A DNA stretch of 64,000 bases. Source: Phragmites australis. Lineage: Eukaryota; Streptophyta; Magnoliopsida; Poales; Poaceae. The stretch is taken from contig NC_084927.1 of NCBI RefSeq assembly GCF_958298935.1, forward strand, positions 35,282,501-35,346,500, given 5' to 3'. Under the pieces are notes generated by a model. That model ran no database searches, was not told where the DNA came from, and saw only the letters and a list, made by a program, of their open reading frames with translations. Positions 23,415 through 34,853 of the stretch are shown piece after piece. The position numbers and the translations under genes were made by a program. Every line of letters starts with the position of its first letter. The stretch's first letter is position 1.

Positions 23415-25965
23415 GGCAGTTGTCTCTGTTTCCTCACACTCGGCCATGGAGGACACGTTGTTCACCCATTTTAACTCCATCCTGGGGGCTGCTCCTGCTA
23501 GGGACTTCATCATCAACCTGCAAGAGCTTGACATCTCCCCCCTGGACCTGAGCTCACTGGACCAAGCCACTCAATGAGGCGAAAATCCTTGCAACCATTA
23601 AGAGCATGCCCCTAAATAAGTCCTCAAGGATCGATGGGTTCACAGTTGAGTTTTACTATGTTGTCTGGGTGGTCATAAAGAATGATATCACTCTAGCCAT
23701 CAGCGCCTTCGCCATCAGCTATCGTAGAGGCCTCAATCTGCTAAATAATGCACTGGTCACTTTGCTACCGAAGAAGGAGGAGGCCACCACCGCAACTGAT
23801 TTCCACCCCATCAGTCTCATAAACAGTGTTGGCAAGCTGATCACAAAGGCCATGGCCCTTTGGCTTACTCCTCGGCTCAATTCACTTGTCTATTGCAGTC
23901 AGAGCACTTTCATCACGAGTCACTGCATCCATGACAACTTCAAGTTGGTGCACTCCACTGCAAGGCTACTCAAGAAGATCAAACAACCAAAGATCTTGCT
24001 TAAGCTTGACATCTCCAAGGCCTTTGACTCCGTTAACTGGGCCTTCCTCCTGGAAGTCTTGAGGGCGTGGGGGTTCAATCCTCGCTAGTGCTGTTGGATC
24101 GGGGCCATTTGAGCTCTTTGACAACCCAGATCCTCCTCACTTACATCCCCGGACCTACCCATGTCCATGTCAGAGGTCTACGACAAGGTGACTCCCTCTC
24201 TCCCTTCTTGTTTGTGATTGTCATGGACATCCTTGCTCGTCTTCTGACTCTGGCCGGTGAGGCGGCGATCCTAGATCCTACGGGGCAAGGTTCTATTATC
24301 CATAGCTGCTCCCTCTATGTGGATGATGAGGTTTATTTCTTATTGCCAACTCATCAGGACATCCAAGCTCGTCTTGCCATCCTCAACTTCTTTGGGGCGG
24401 TCTCGGGTCTCAGAACTAACATGAAAAAAATGTGTTGTTGTCCCCATCTGTTGTGGCAAGAATGACATCAACACCTTTAATGAGGAACTCCCTTGTGGGT
24501 TATCATCTTTCCCAATTCTATACCTTGGAGTCCCTCTGACGGTTGGCTGGTGGACAAGATTGTCGCCAAACTCCCCACTTGGCAAGCCAAGCTGATCTCC
24601 AAACCGGGCGTGCCACTCTGGTGCAGTTCGTCATCTCGTCAACCCCATTACACACACTCATCTCCACAGTGGTGCCCCCTTGGATTATCAAGGAAATCGA
24701 TAAAATTAGGAAGGCCTTCTTGTGTGTAGGTGACAAAACAACGTCAGGTGGACGATGCTCCCTCTCCTGGCCTATGGTCTGCCGACCTTTCGAATACGGT
24801 GGCCTCATCATTCAAGACCTTCGGTTGGCTGGCCTGGTTCTTCGACTAAGGTGGTTCTTGTGGCAGCGGTGCGAGCTTTCCAAACCTTGGGCCAACCTTC
24901 CCTTGCATCATGAGAAAGAGGTGGTCACTTTGTTCGAAGCTCCAACCAGGTGGGAGGTTGGCAATGGATGCTCCATTCTCTTTTGGTTAGACTCCTGGAT
25001 CAATGGTGGTTCAATCAAAGCCATTGTGCCTGATCTTTTCAACTGTGTTGCTCCTTTAAACTCGAAGAAAAGGACTGTGAGGGACGCTTTGTAGGGTAGA
25101 AAATGGGTCAAAGATATTACAGGTCCGCTATCTGTTCCGGCTATTCTACAATACCTACGAATTTTGTGTCAACTGGAATCTGTCACCCTGAGAAACGTCG
25201 AAGACCGGGCAATTTAGAAATGGTCGAGTTCTGGATAATTCTCTTCCAAATCGGCTTACCATGTCTTGTTTCTAGGTTCCATCCATTTTGAGGGCGCTAC
25301 TTTGTTATGGAAGACATAGGCCCCTCCCAAGGTTAAGTTCTTTGGTTGGTTGGGCCTTCATGGCCAGCTTTGGACGGCAGCGCGAAGGCGACGACATGGA
25401 CTCCAATCCGATGATTCATGCAGGCACTGCTCGCAGCTACCAGAGACTATAAACCATCTCCTTCTTCACTGCAATTTGGCAAGGGAGGCATGGTGGAAGA
25501 TCCTGAGGGTTCATGCTCCAGCCTCAGCAACTTCTCTCGATACTTGGTGGCTTGACTTACAAAGTCGTGTTGTCGCTGAGTTGTGCAAAGGATTGGACTT
25601 GTTGATCCTTCTCACTTGTTGGAGGATTTAGTATCGTGTAACGACATCATATTCAACAAACACCATATTTCGTCGGACTACTTGGTGGCCCTTATCAGGA
25701 ACGACATCATTCGGTGGTGCGAGGATGGGGCAAAGAAGTTAGTGATAACCATGGAGCGGCTGCATTGCGTCGGCTCGATTATCTGATTTAGGGCAATCTT
25801 TAGGGTACCTAGTTGTTCCTTCGCGTGTAATCTTATAGTTCTGCTTCTTCAGCTTATGATTGTTTTTGTGATCCCCATTTTTTAGGTCATCGTGTAAAAT
25901 TGTTTCTCATTTCTTCTATTTAATATAAAGATACGTAGCTCTTCTACGTATTACTGGTCCAAGGT
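20881..25965 (+). mobile_element. Nearly full-length decayed LINE (L1-type) element
   Basis: ORF1-like sequence (about 20884-22200) is badly broken. ORF2 starts near 22220. The endonuclease domain shows LSWNVHGLN (22233 on), CLIETKLEN (22319 on) and WLLIRDFNMIA (22624 on), with frameshifts. Reverse transcriptase follows at 23606-24465: SSRIDGFTVEFYY, DFHPISLINSVGKLI, KLDISKAFDSVNW, LRQGDSLSPFLFV and the active-site block YVDDEVYF, with a stop between the last two groups. The zinc-binding RVT-associated domain lies at 25330-25530 (FFGWLGLHGQLW, INHLLLHCNLAREAWW). The 3' end is TTTAATATAAAGATACGTAG...TACGTATT near 25955. Many stops and shifts mean it cannot move by itself. All frames inside this span belong to it. 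Confidence 0.85.
23363..23412. repeat. (CT)25 microsatellite inside LINE ORF2
   Basis: Fifty uninterrupted bases of CT between the endonuclease and reverse transcriptase regions. It adds an alternating Leu/Ser run (LSLSLS) to the decayed ORF. Confidence 0.95.
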
Positions 25966-26028
25966 ATTTCCGAGTACATATACAATTAGAGGCGAGCAAT
26001 GGAGCATCGTCCCAGAACACGGTTTGGA

Positions 26029-27225
26029 TCATTGCACGCCATTAGCAGCAACGACAACCGCAGCATCAGCAGCCGGTGGCGGAGGTGGCGATAACAAACC
26101 CCTGGGACTCGGCGGCCTCAACGACGCCGTTGGCGAGCCGTTCTTCGGCTTCTTCCTCCTCGTCTTCGTCGGCGGCCTTGGGATGTCGGGTTTGCACGGA
26201 GCCGAGTCTTGCCGCCCGCCAGTGTTCTCTGAAACTGCGCCGAAAGGCGGCGTGTCTCGAGGCTGCATCTCGAAGTCTGTCGAACAATCAACGTGGACGC
26301 ATGTCAGTGTATGGCAAGGACACATCATGTGACTAATCGTTGCGCGTGATGGCATGGCATCAGCTTGGCGGATTGTTCAAACGCTGCATGCATCTGCAGC
26401 GAAACGGAGCGGTGAACGCGGAACAGGCGCCGACACGCCGCCGAAAGCGGCTTTGTTCGTAGCCTGCCTCGCCGCGGTGGTACGCGGTGGTCAGAAGATG
26501 GCCGTGGTCGGATACCAGATCGAGAACCAAACGCGGCAACATGGGCATGACCTATGTGGCCAATTTGCCAATTTTGCTTCTCCATTCTGCTCTCAGGCAT
26601 TCGCACAAAGCCACCGCTAAGGGCTAAGGCAAACCGAAACCTTTCCTAAAGAAGGCACAGACACCAAACAGAGCAATGGATTTTGTACCGAAAAGCAGGG
26701 CGATTGATCGCCGTACCTTGAGAAGCCCAGCAGGTCCCTGTGGATGCTGCAAAGTTGCCCAAGGACGAAAAGTCCGTGGATGCCGTGATGCCGTTCATCT
26801 ACGAGGATATGCAAGATAACGCAGAATACCAATATATTATGAGCAAGAACGATGGATGAACTAATAAGATATCTACGAGGAGTATTTGGAACAATAAGTT
26901 GCGGCAGTGCACTGAATTCAGGTGTGTTTACCCAGCTTGGAGAGGCATTCCCCGCCGAGCTACCCCAGCCGATATGCGCGACATGCTTCACGTCTGTCGG
27001 ATAACCAATCTCCATCTCATGCTCCTTCACCACTGCAAGAACGATGGATGAAGCAGGCGAGGAAGAAACAAGATGTGTGAAACATAGCTGAGACCTTGTG
27101 GCTAGCGTTTGTCCCTGTTCACCATGGTCGCACTTCAGAGTTCACATGTGAAGAAAGATTCACTCACCGAAGATCCGGGAGATGACCTTGAGGCCCTTGA
27201 AGATCCCTTTCACCTTGTACGCCAT
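26029..27225 (-). CDS. RIC protein (ROP-interactive CRIB-motif protein)
   Basis: Four exons on the minus strand, 27168-27225, 26932-27032, 26717-26798 and 26029-26276, give 162 residues; all junctions are GT/AG and keep frame. RIC proteins bind GTP-loaded ROP/RAC GTPases and pass the signal to the cytoskeleton and vesicle traffic. Residues 1-21 (KVKGIFKGLKVISRIF) are the family's N-terminal block. The CRIB motif is residues 28-42, IGYPTDVKHVAHIGW, with both His and the final Gly-Trp. Exon 3 encodes DFSSLGNFAASTGTCWASQ. The last exon has the usual QPRDTPPFG and TKTRRKKPKNGSPTAS, a basic tail. Organisation and tail fit the short RIC10/RIC11-like group; the exact paralogue is uncertain. The gene lies 64 bp beyond the 3' end of the large LINE, with a decayed copy of its last exon on the LINE's other side. 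Confidence 0.9.
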
Positions 27226-29211
27226 TGGAGATGCTGTCCACAAAGGCACGGCGCCCTTCGGAAACAAGAAGACAGGACTAACAGGCAAGGACAAGCAGTA
27301 AGCAACAGCTTCAAAGACTTTTTTTGGCCCCTGACAAGGATGTACCAACCGGATTTTGTGACTCTGAAGAATGAAACATCTTGCGCATAATGATGGATTG
27401 GTGATATATGTATGCAAAAGCGTTGATCTGCAAACCTCAAGAGAGTTGTTGGCGATGTTGATGCTCCTCCTTAGTTTACTTGCTTCTATTGAAAGATTTG
27501 GAGTGAACAACAATTCTGTCATCATTCGTGATTATTTTGTTATGGTCTACTGCAATTCTAGTCTTACATTGAAAAATTTGGAGATCATCGTGGAATGTTA
27601 TGTCAGAATCATCGTGGAACTCTGTCAACTCTTTTTCATTGTAACTACGACAGCACAATTTTCTAGATTTAATAGTTGACGGCAGACTGCAGAACTATAT
27701 GTTCAGGCATATTATCAAAACTGATTTAGTGACAATATTAGATTTAAGGAATGTAATTAGTATGCTAAACAAAAAAACTATTGTAAGGCATAGCGACAGG
27801 AATATTCTGAACAAATTATGTATTCAAAAGTTAAAGCACATCAACATATTGAAAATGTGCAATGTCCATTGAAATTCAGACATCCGCGAGTTCTTTGCCA
27901 CACACAAAGTTTCTGAATTTTTGCACTTTCATTGCAAGTAGTGAATCACCCTGCTGCAATGCAAGCGTGTTCTATGAGAGACAAAACTCGAAACTAAACA
28001 AAAAAAATTTGGATTTGGAGCCTGTCAGACAACCTATGAGCCACCCCAGTCAGGTAAACCCTAACCGAGAACGATCCTCTACAGCTCCGGGCAGAACCAA
28101 CAGGCTCTAATCCTCGCCGTTAATCACGCTCTGGCCCACAGGTCATACAGTCATCAACCAAGCTTTAGTGCTTGCCTCCTTATTAGTCAAGGATGCAGCG
28201 GTACGATCCTATAGAACAGATCCTGTTCAAGTAAGGTCGTGCTTATTGGGACAAAGCTCCGGTATATAAACTGGTTGCAGCGCGCAAGAGCTTCCGAGGT
28301 GGTACTTTCTTTCGCTAAGCGCTGGCCTCCCCCCAGGTTTCGTTCTCATCGTGTTAGCATTCTGTCCTGGGCCGCAGCCCATAGGCCTTTCTTCTGCAAA
28401 AGGCCTAGGCCTTTGGACACAATCCTATCCTATCATCTGGGCTTCTACACCACCCCCAACCCCAAATAGCCCATGGGCTTCTACTCATAGTTGGAATCAC
28501 TCTGCCAATCCTTTTCTCTAATTGACAGTGCACACTCTAAATAGCTTAACCAGCAGCACAATAAACTACTTCGTTTCAAAAAGAGCAATAAACTGCTGCA
28601 ATGCTAACAATCTCAACTCCATGGTAGGGTAGGATTAGTTTTATACTCTATATAAACAGCCCACAAGGTTCAATATAAATCATCCATAATTATCATAATA
28701 TATTTATCTTTCTACAATATGTCATGTTTGTTCATGAATCGTGATTGTGTGCCCAATGTAGTTTTTTTCGAAATATATTGTACCACAACGTCGAGGAACA
28801 GGCTGCAATTGATGCAGAATCTTGTTATTGGAAGTCATTACAAAGACAGCATCTTTTTGCAGAATACAATATGTCAAGCTTGCTGCATGTTTGTGCAGAA
28901 CCAAAGGAAAGTGAGCAACGTTTTGATCAGATAATTTGTGGGCGTTTTGGAGAATCAAGTAGATGGAATCATGTGCTATATACAAAACATCGAGTAATTT
29001 TTGCACGCAACCAAAAGAATTCAGAGAACAACAAGCAAGCAAAATATTCAGCTTTATTAATACCAGAAACGAGCACGAGATCTTAACATGACATCTGCAA
29101 TCCATATTACGACGGCACACGACAAGCTCAACTAAACCGAGACAGAAATTACCAAACAAAGCATCCGACGACGATGGCAGACTCGAAACTAATAAGCGAA
29201 GCGCGCGGCGA
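27226..29211. other. Intergenic between RIC and the eIF1 gene
   Basis: It should hold the RIC promoter (right of 27225, read leftwards) and the 3'-UTR of the eIF1-like gene (28.7-29.2 kb). A plus-strand TATA-like GGTATATAAACTGG at about 28260 has no recognisable gene after it. The 145-codon minus-strand frame at 28722-29159 is AT-rich and not conserved in appearance, so it is best read as UTR. Confidence 0.4.
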
Positions 29212-29913
29212 CTAGTAGCCGTGGATCTTGACGTTGTCCTTCCTGGCCATGCCGCCCTTGACGAGGAACGAGCTGACGCTCTTGCGGTGGTCGCCCTGCA
29301 GCTGGATGATCTTGCCGAGGTCCTTGTCGTCGACGATGATGCCGCTGCAGCAGAGCTCCCGCTTGAGGTCCCGCAGGATCTTGTCGAAGTTGTAACCCGC
29401 GCTGAGCCCCTGCACCGTGGTCAGCGCCTTGCGGCCGTTGCGCTGCTGAACGCGGAGGTGCACCACGTCCTTGGCCGCCGCCGCGTCCTCGGCGCGCGCG
29501 GCGTCGGCGAGCGGGTCGAACGAGGACGGCAAGTCGCCGAAGTTCGCCGCAGGGAAGGACATGAACTTGTCCCCGGCCTCGCGCTCGCGGCCTGCTTGAG
29601 CAGGTGGTGGGCCGGGGAGCGGGTACTTGTTCCTGGACGGTACGCGGCCCTGGACCTTGCTCTTCCCCTTCTTCCCCGCCGCGGACTTAGCCCTTGCGAC
29701 GGCGCCCGCCTCCTGTTCCTCGTCGGAGGAAGACCCCTCCAACGCGTGCGGCGGCGGCGGCGACACCTTGGACTTTTCCAACTCGGACGGCGCCACGTTG
29801 CTGGCCTCCAACTCGGACCTCGACAGCGTCGACACGGCGGCGGTTTTGCGGGCTCCGGGGATCCTTGCGCTCGAGATCGCCGGAATCTTTTTGTTCGCGT
29901 TCGTCGTTTGCAT
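29212..29913 (-). CDS. eIF1/SUI1 family translation factor with N-terminal extension
   Basis: An intronless frame of 233 residues. The C-terminal half is a clear eIF1 (SUI1): FDPLADA, then HLRVQQRNGRKALTTVQGL, YNFDKILRDLKRELCCSG, LGKIIQLQGDHRKSVSSFL and a KIHGY end. eIF1 binds the 40S subunit near the P site and controls start-codon choice. Normal plant eIF1 has about 113-115 residues. Here an in-frame Met118 (29560-29562), reading MSFPAANFGDLPSSFDPLAD, would give exactly such a protein (116 residues). Residues 1-117 are Ser/Pro/Glu/Lys-rich, with an acidic SSSDEEQEAG and a basic KKGKSKVQGR patch, and look disordered. A TATA-like CCTATAAAACC (minus strand, 29941-29951) lies only 28 bp before the first ATG, which would leave almost no 5'-UTR. 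Which start is used is open. The product is a divergent eIF1 paralogue. Confidence 0.9.
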   Translation of the reverse strand: MQTTNANKKIPAISSARIPGARKTAAVSTLSRSELEASNVAPSELEKSKVSPPPPHALEGSSSDEEQEAGAVARAKSAAGKKGKSKVQGRVPSRNKYPLPGPPPAQAGREREAGDKFMSFPAANFGDLPSSFDPLADAARAEDAAAAKDVVHLRVQQRNGRKALTTVQGLSAGYNFDKILRDLKRELCCSGIIVDDKDLGKIIQLQGDHRKSVSSFLVKGGMARKDNVKIHGY

Positions 29914-29940
29914 GACAATCTCAAGGGACGGCCACGGCGT

Positions 29941-29951
29941 GGTTTTATAGG
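29941..29951 (-). promoter_or_regulatory. TATA-like box upstream of the eIF1-like gene
   Basis: CCTATAAAACC on the minus strand. If used, transcription would begin close to or within the first ATG at 29913, which favours initiation at a downstream Met or use of another start site. Confidence 0.4.
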
Positions 29952-31574
29952 CGCGATCGCGGCTACAGGAAACGGAAGCAGAGTCCGCGTCGGAGACGGC
30001 ACGTTGCTACGCGGGGCTCGATCTCAGCCGTCCGATGGTGCCTGTACGCTCGAGAATCTCGGAGGGGTTACGGCAGAACAAAACTTGGCGGCCACGGTTT
30101 CCGATCACTCGAGCAAGGTTGCCCTTGAGCTCCACAAAAGCTCGCTGAGCTGGAGCAAGCCTATGATGGTGGTTAAGCTTAGGATTGGCTCGTCTAAACT
30201 ATCTCAAGAAAGCTGAGCATATCTTATCGTTTTAATTGGTTGTTATGATGTGGTCATTTGAGTAGGTTTTAAAATGATTATCACTTTCGGTCATAAAATA
30301 TCTTCTTTGGTCTTAAAGATATATAAAAAAAAGTTATATAGATCTAGTATGATGATAAACTCATAAAAAAATCGAGCTTGTAGGACTCACAAACCTTGGC
30401 TCAGACTCGAGTTTGACTTCTTTTGACATCGAGTCGAACTCAAATCAAACATAGAACGAGTCAAACTCGAGTTTTTTTTTACAGGCCTATTTTCGATTCC
30501 ATGTCGGTGTCCTGCATGTATCTCGATTTGGTTACGGACAGGCTGTGCAGCCTTTGAAAGGGAAAAAAAAGCAGCAGCAAACGATCTTGGTACCAACAGC
30601 TGTAATACGAATCAAATACGTGTACTGAAATTGTACTTGCCATCATACGTGTCTACGATGTACCGTATCATGGATGTTATATTGTAGTAAACATAGACTG
30701 CAGAGCACGTACTTTGTCAGTGATCCGTCCAAAAAAAAAAAAAAAAATTCAGTGAACAACGTGTTCTCAAAGACAGGTAAGAGTTACAGAGATCAGAACA
30801 GAAACGCACTTAAACACACATGAAGTTAATTCATCTTCGGAGTTAGATATCAGTAGATTCAGTACAGCAAAACGAACCAGTAAAAGTCGGTACATAAATT
30901 ACAGCATCAGAAAGAATGGTTTTCAGCTGAAACAGTAGGGCATACAACACAGGATGTCCACACCATGGGCTGCAACTTGCAGCAAGGCATCACAACCATC
31001 ACTACATGGCATATGCTCCTAAAAAAATTGCCCATGAGGCTAACAGAGACAATCCGAAAACCAAGTCAAGAGGTTTCAGGTATGACGTCCAGGTAACATG
31101 AACAACTATCCAGGTAATCCTCTGGGCAAAATGAAGATTACAAAAAACAATGAATGTTATAGTAGCCGAGCAGAGTTGCTGGAGAGCAGACAGATGATTG
31201 GTCCTAACTCCTGAGGGCCTCCCTCTATTCTTGCCAAATGAGAGTCTGAACAAATGAAGGGCAATGAAGTAATCTGTTCTGAATATTTTACAACGCAGAT
31301 AGTTTGCACTTATTAACTGATGATTTTCAGATCCATAGTGGAAAATAGTTGTGTCTAATCCTGATCTTCTGAATTCTAATAACACAAATAATCTTCAAAA
31401 TGGAATATCTGCTTCACTGGTCATTACCATTAGCTGGTGACTTCTGCCAAAGCAGTCTTTGCAACCTTGAATTTTCCTCACAAAAAAGATTATTTTGATG
31501 TCCGATCTATACATTTCCTTTATAACACCATGTGTAGATCTAACTAGGCAATCAACTCTATAAGACACCCGGTA
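29952..31574. other. Intergenic between the eIF1 gene and APO4
   Basis: Promoter of the eIF1-like gene at left and 3'-UTR of APO4 at right. At 30407-30473 there is a small inverted repeat (GACTCGAGTTTGAC and GTCAAACTCGAGTT, about 40 bp apart) followed by a T-run. An A-run of about 17 lies near 30731. The 127-codon minus-strand frame at 31002-31385 is AT-rich with no domain and is taken as UTR. Confidence 0.4.
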
Positions 31575-32933
31575 TCATGGAACAGGTGGTGCTAAGCCGT
31601 GTGTCTTCATCATGCAACGGTATTTTGGGGGTACTTGTGCACCCACTTTCATACAAAGCTCGATGACAGCAGGCGCATGACCATAATAATCCCTCCCACC
31701 ATCCACAAGAACGGGTGGGTCATGAGGCCGCTGATGCCACACAATCTTCGGAGGAATTAGGTCATCCACTCCGGCCTTCTTCCACTTGTGCATCCCTTTC
31801 CAACCCTCAAACTTGAATACGCCACACATTCTGGCCTTGTGCCCTGATGGCCCGACGTGCACTTCAGAGCAGTGCTCACAAACTTTGGATGGGTAGACCA
31901 ATAGGAGTTTCATGACACCTAATCTCAGGCTTTCCCATGCATCCAGTGTTCTCTGACCGATATATCTAAGTTCATCCGGTAAGAAAGAAGCAGGTTCTTG
32001 GCAGTTGCCTTTAACGGCTGTAGATAGTTGGTCACTTTTGTATAGAACCACATCAGGTATAACTGCACCTGCCTGATGGCAGAGCTCGAGTACAGCTGGG
32101 ACGCGAGTGAAGTCGAACCTCTGGTCATGCTTTATCTCATCCTGAAACATGTATTTCAGGTGGAAAGCCTGAACAGGGGCAAGGATGTCATTCAAGTTGC
32201 CTGGACCCCATTTATGTGGTTGGTCCTTGATCATACGCTTGAAACCATGGCATGTTTTCATTTGATGCCCCACAGCTCCAATGTGAACCTCGGGACAAAC
32301 CCTTCAGCACAAAAACACATAAATTGTTAAACAGCTTAAGAAAATGCAGAATATTCAGCGCATGAATGAACAAATTGACATCAGACATGGACATGACAGA
32401 GAACATTTAGTAACTTGGTATCACTAGGACTCACTGAGACTTAAAACCAAACATGGCTATGCCATCAAGATACACAATAACAACAGTAATTCATGAATGA
32501 GTAGTATGTCTACTTGAGTTTCTTGTGCCATATCTTCAATCCTTTTTGTGTCTGCTTAAATTGAAAATGTCCTACTACAAAGAAGCATTTTTTTAGCAAA
32601 GATAGTAAAACTGAGCTTATTATCTTTCTGAATGAAGACAAGAACATACTAATTTCACATGTCTTGCCCTTACTTGCATGAATGTACAGGAACAACTTTG
32701 AGCAGCGTGGAGACACCCTCAGTGACAATCTCCCTAGTCCTGATCACCTCCTCTGCAACTGGGATCATTCGCTTGATTGGGTAATCCTTTGCCCGGTTCT
32801 TAATTCTCTTGAGAATCATTGGCCGCAGCTGTTTCCAATCCACCCTCGAAGAAGAGTAGAGCCTCTTATTCATAACTGGGCCACACAGCTCCGAGCAAAT
32901 GTAGCTTCCAACTCTGCGCCCCAGAGACGCCAT
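31575..32933 (-). CDS. APO4-like organelle group II intron splicing factor
   Basis: Two coding exons, 32674-32933 and 31575-32301, give 328 residues. APO proteins are plant-specific RNA-binding proteins with two zinc-binding APO repeats; APO1 acts in chloroplasts, while APO3/APO4 are mitochondrial and promote intron splicing. Seen here: an N-terminus rich in Arg/Ser and lacking acids (MASLGRRVGSYICSEL), fitting a mitochondrial targeting signal; the family block KQLRPMILKRIKNRAKDYP; first APO repeat at residues 86-104 (CKVCPEVHIG...GHQMKTC); PGNLNDILAPVQAFHL; second repeat at residues 228-246 (CEHCSEVHVGPSGHKARMC). The ATG at 32933 is preferred because no ATG precedes it in frame. A 5'-UTR intron (about 32953-33103) with donor GTAAGT is likely. 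The best match by pattern is APO4. Confidence 0.9.
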
Positions 32934-33767
32934 TGCAGCACACAAAGCAAGCCTACAAGTTCACATTTCGCATAAGCGCAAGAAGCACACGTTGAGTATT
33001 GACAGGAGAGGTGAGAAATAAGAAAATGGTGTGAGAAAATTTTCTCCTTTATCAGCTGCTTGCGATTAGAATTAAGAAAGCCTATGGGATCAGAGAACTT
33101 ACTGGTCAGGGAGTCGATCTGACGAACCGCGGCCGACCCCGAGCCGAGTCGAGGTCGAGGCCGATGCCGCGCGCACGCTGTCACCCACGCCGCGCGTGTT
33201 GCCACCCGAAAGACTCGACTCTGCTACCTACGCCGCCCGCTCAGGGATACCGCCGGCAGGAGGCGTTCGCGCCGGAGCGCAGCCGAGGAAGCGCCGGCGC
33301 CGCAGCGCGGTGAGAGGCGGTACTCGCGGGAGGGAGGCGGCGCGGGATGAGCAAGTGGGACGCGGCCGCCTGGGGTACAGGAGCAGGCGACGCCGGGTGC
33401 GCAGCGATTAGGGCGGCGCGGCCGCGCGGGGACCCGCCGTGCGGGCAGGGCGGCGTCCTCTCGCTCGCCTGCGTGAGCCCGTGCGGTCGCGACTCGCGAG
33501 CGCAGAGCGCAGGAGTTGGGCTTAGCTATTAGGGATCGGCTGGCCGGTAAGCGGGCCAGTTGGGCTTGCGCCGGCTGGTTTAATTGGGCTGCACGCGCGA
33601 GTTTTGTAGGCTTTGTTCATGGAATGGGCCCAATAACATCGAAATGCAACTCCGCAGCTGATGCATATCCATCTAAAAATCACGGAGTAACGAGAGAATC
33701 AATAGATAAATATGTATTAAATGGGGGATAAACGATTAAGATAGATAGATATATATTATATGTGAAG
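32934..33767. other. APO4 5'-UTR/promoter and GC-rich island
   Basis: A likely 5'-UTR intron at 32953-33103 is followed by a CpG-rich block (33100-33540). The frames on both strands here are by-products of high GC. No TATA box is evident. No plus-strand gene starts here that I can recognise. Confidence 0.45.
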
Positions 33768-33905
33768 GCCAAGATTCAGGACAAGAACTAGCAGCGCCTC
33801 ATCTTCGCTGGTAAGCAGCTGAGGATGGCCACACCTTTGCCGACTACAACATCCGGAAGGAGTCCACCCTGCATCTTGTCCTCCGCCTGGGTGGTGGTCT
33901 GTGAG
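33768..33905 (+). pseudogene. Ubiquitin fragment
   Basis: The last 45 or so codons of ubiquitin can be read: KIQDK, a stop, QRLIFAGKQL, then after a one-base deletion near 33823 EDGHTFADYNIRKESTLHLV and LRLGGGL before a TGA. The in-frame TAG, the frameshift and the altered C-terminus (normally LRLRGG) show a dead copy. There is no intron and no start, so this is probably a retrocopy or a piece of a polyubiquitin gene. Confidence 0.85.
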
Positions 33906-34311
33906 CCATTTTTGCGGTGCAGCATTGGATTTGGCGTCATACTGTGCTCCTTCATCCTATGGCACCTAGGGTTTGTAGCTTAGGATCATAACTTAAACTC
34001 GTGATACTATGAAAGAGTACGAGGATTGGTTAATATGATCGATTATATTGCATTGAGTCTCGATGGCTGAATATATAGAGTACATATGGTTTAGATATCA
34101 ATCAATCTAGAAATAAGATAGAATCTAATATTATCTTATTATAATAACTGGATTTTTATGTATCATATACCCTATACTATACGCGCCAAGAAAAAGAAAC
34201 CGAAATTAACGAGAACAAATAGTAACCTGTGTCATGCGTAAACTTGGACGATCATGCATGCCAGTGTGCACGGCTATACGCCTACAAACCAAGCAAGCTG
34301 TACACGACGCC
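33906..34311. other. Spacer, no gene
   Basis: AT-rich sequence between the ubiquitin fragment and the NHL pseudogene; possible remains of the latter's promoter. Confidence 0.35.
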
Positions 34312-34853
34312 ATGCCACCGCCGGCGCCGGGGAACGCCACGGACCTCATCCGCCCGCTCCGAGCGGAGCGGCCGCACCTGACCCGCTGTACCAAGCTGCA
34401 TGCTGTGCTCGGCCTTCCTCACCGTCGTCCTCCTCGCCGGCGTGCTCCTCTTCGCCACCTACCTCGCCGTCCGTCCGCAACCCGAACAGGGACATCGCCT
34501 TCTTCTACGACCGGCTCTACATGTCGGTGCAGTACCGCGACGCCGCGGTGGTGAGCGACCGGGACCTGACGGGTGGGCCGCCGTACCAGCCGCCCAAGAC
34601 CACGTCGCCCGTCGCGTTCCAGGGCGTCGAGGTGGCGCCCGCCTCGGTGGGTGGGGACATGGCGCGGGACGCGGCGGAGGGAGGCACCCTGGCGTTCACG
34701 GTGAAGGCGCGGTCGAGGATCCGCGCGCGGCTGGCGTTCTGGGGGAACCGGCATTGGCACCCGCTCCACGTCAGCTGCGACGTGGCCGTGGGGCCCGACG
34801 GGCAGCTGATCCCGGAGTACCGGCAGAAGCGGTGCAGCATAGACTTCTTCTAG
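34312..34853 (+). pseudogene. Broken NHL/LEA-2 (NDR1/HIN1-like) gene
   Basis: Three coding pieces in three different frames line up as one NHL protein, a plasma-membrane LEA-2 family linked to defence and stress. Piece 1 (34312-34397): MPPPAPGNATDLIRPLRAER to LTRCTKL. An extra base then shifts to piece 2 (34400-34477): LCSAFLTVVLLAGVLLFATY, the transmembrane helix, ending LAVRP. Piece 3 (from about 34470): VRNPNRDIAFFYDRLYMSVQ, the LEA-2 core, through LAFWGNRHWHPLHVSCDV to the stop at 34853. About 30 residues normally found between the helix and the VRNPN block are absent. A shared CGTCCG at the junction suggests a deletion between short repeats. An intron is unlikely since these genes are usually intronless. 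Confidence 0.75.

Noticed and set aside
28250..28330. TATA-like box followed by a structured-looking GC-rich sequence, considered as a snRNA or other Pol III gene
   Set aside because: No upstream sequence element of plant snRNA genes, and the sequence matches none of U1-U6 or 7SL that I know.
29221..30216. 331-codon plus-strand frame
   Set aside because: It is the antisense shadow of the eIF1-like gene; the minus-strand frame has clear SUI1 homology.
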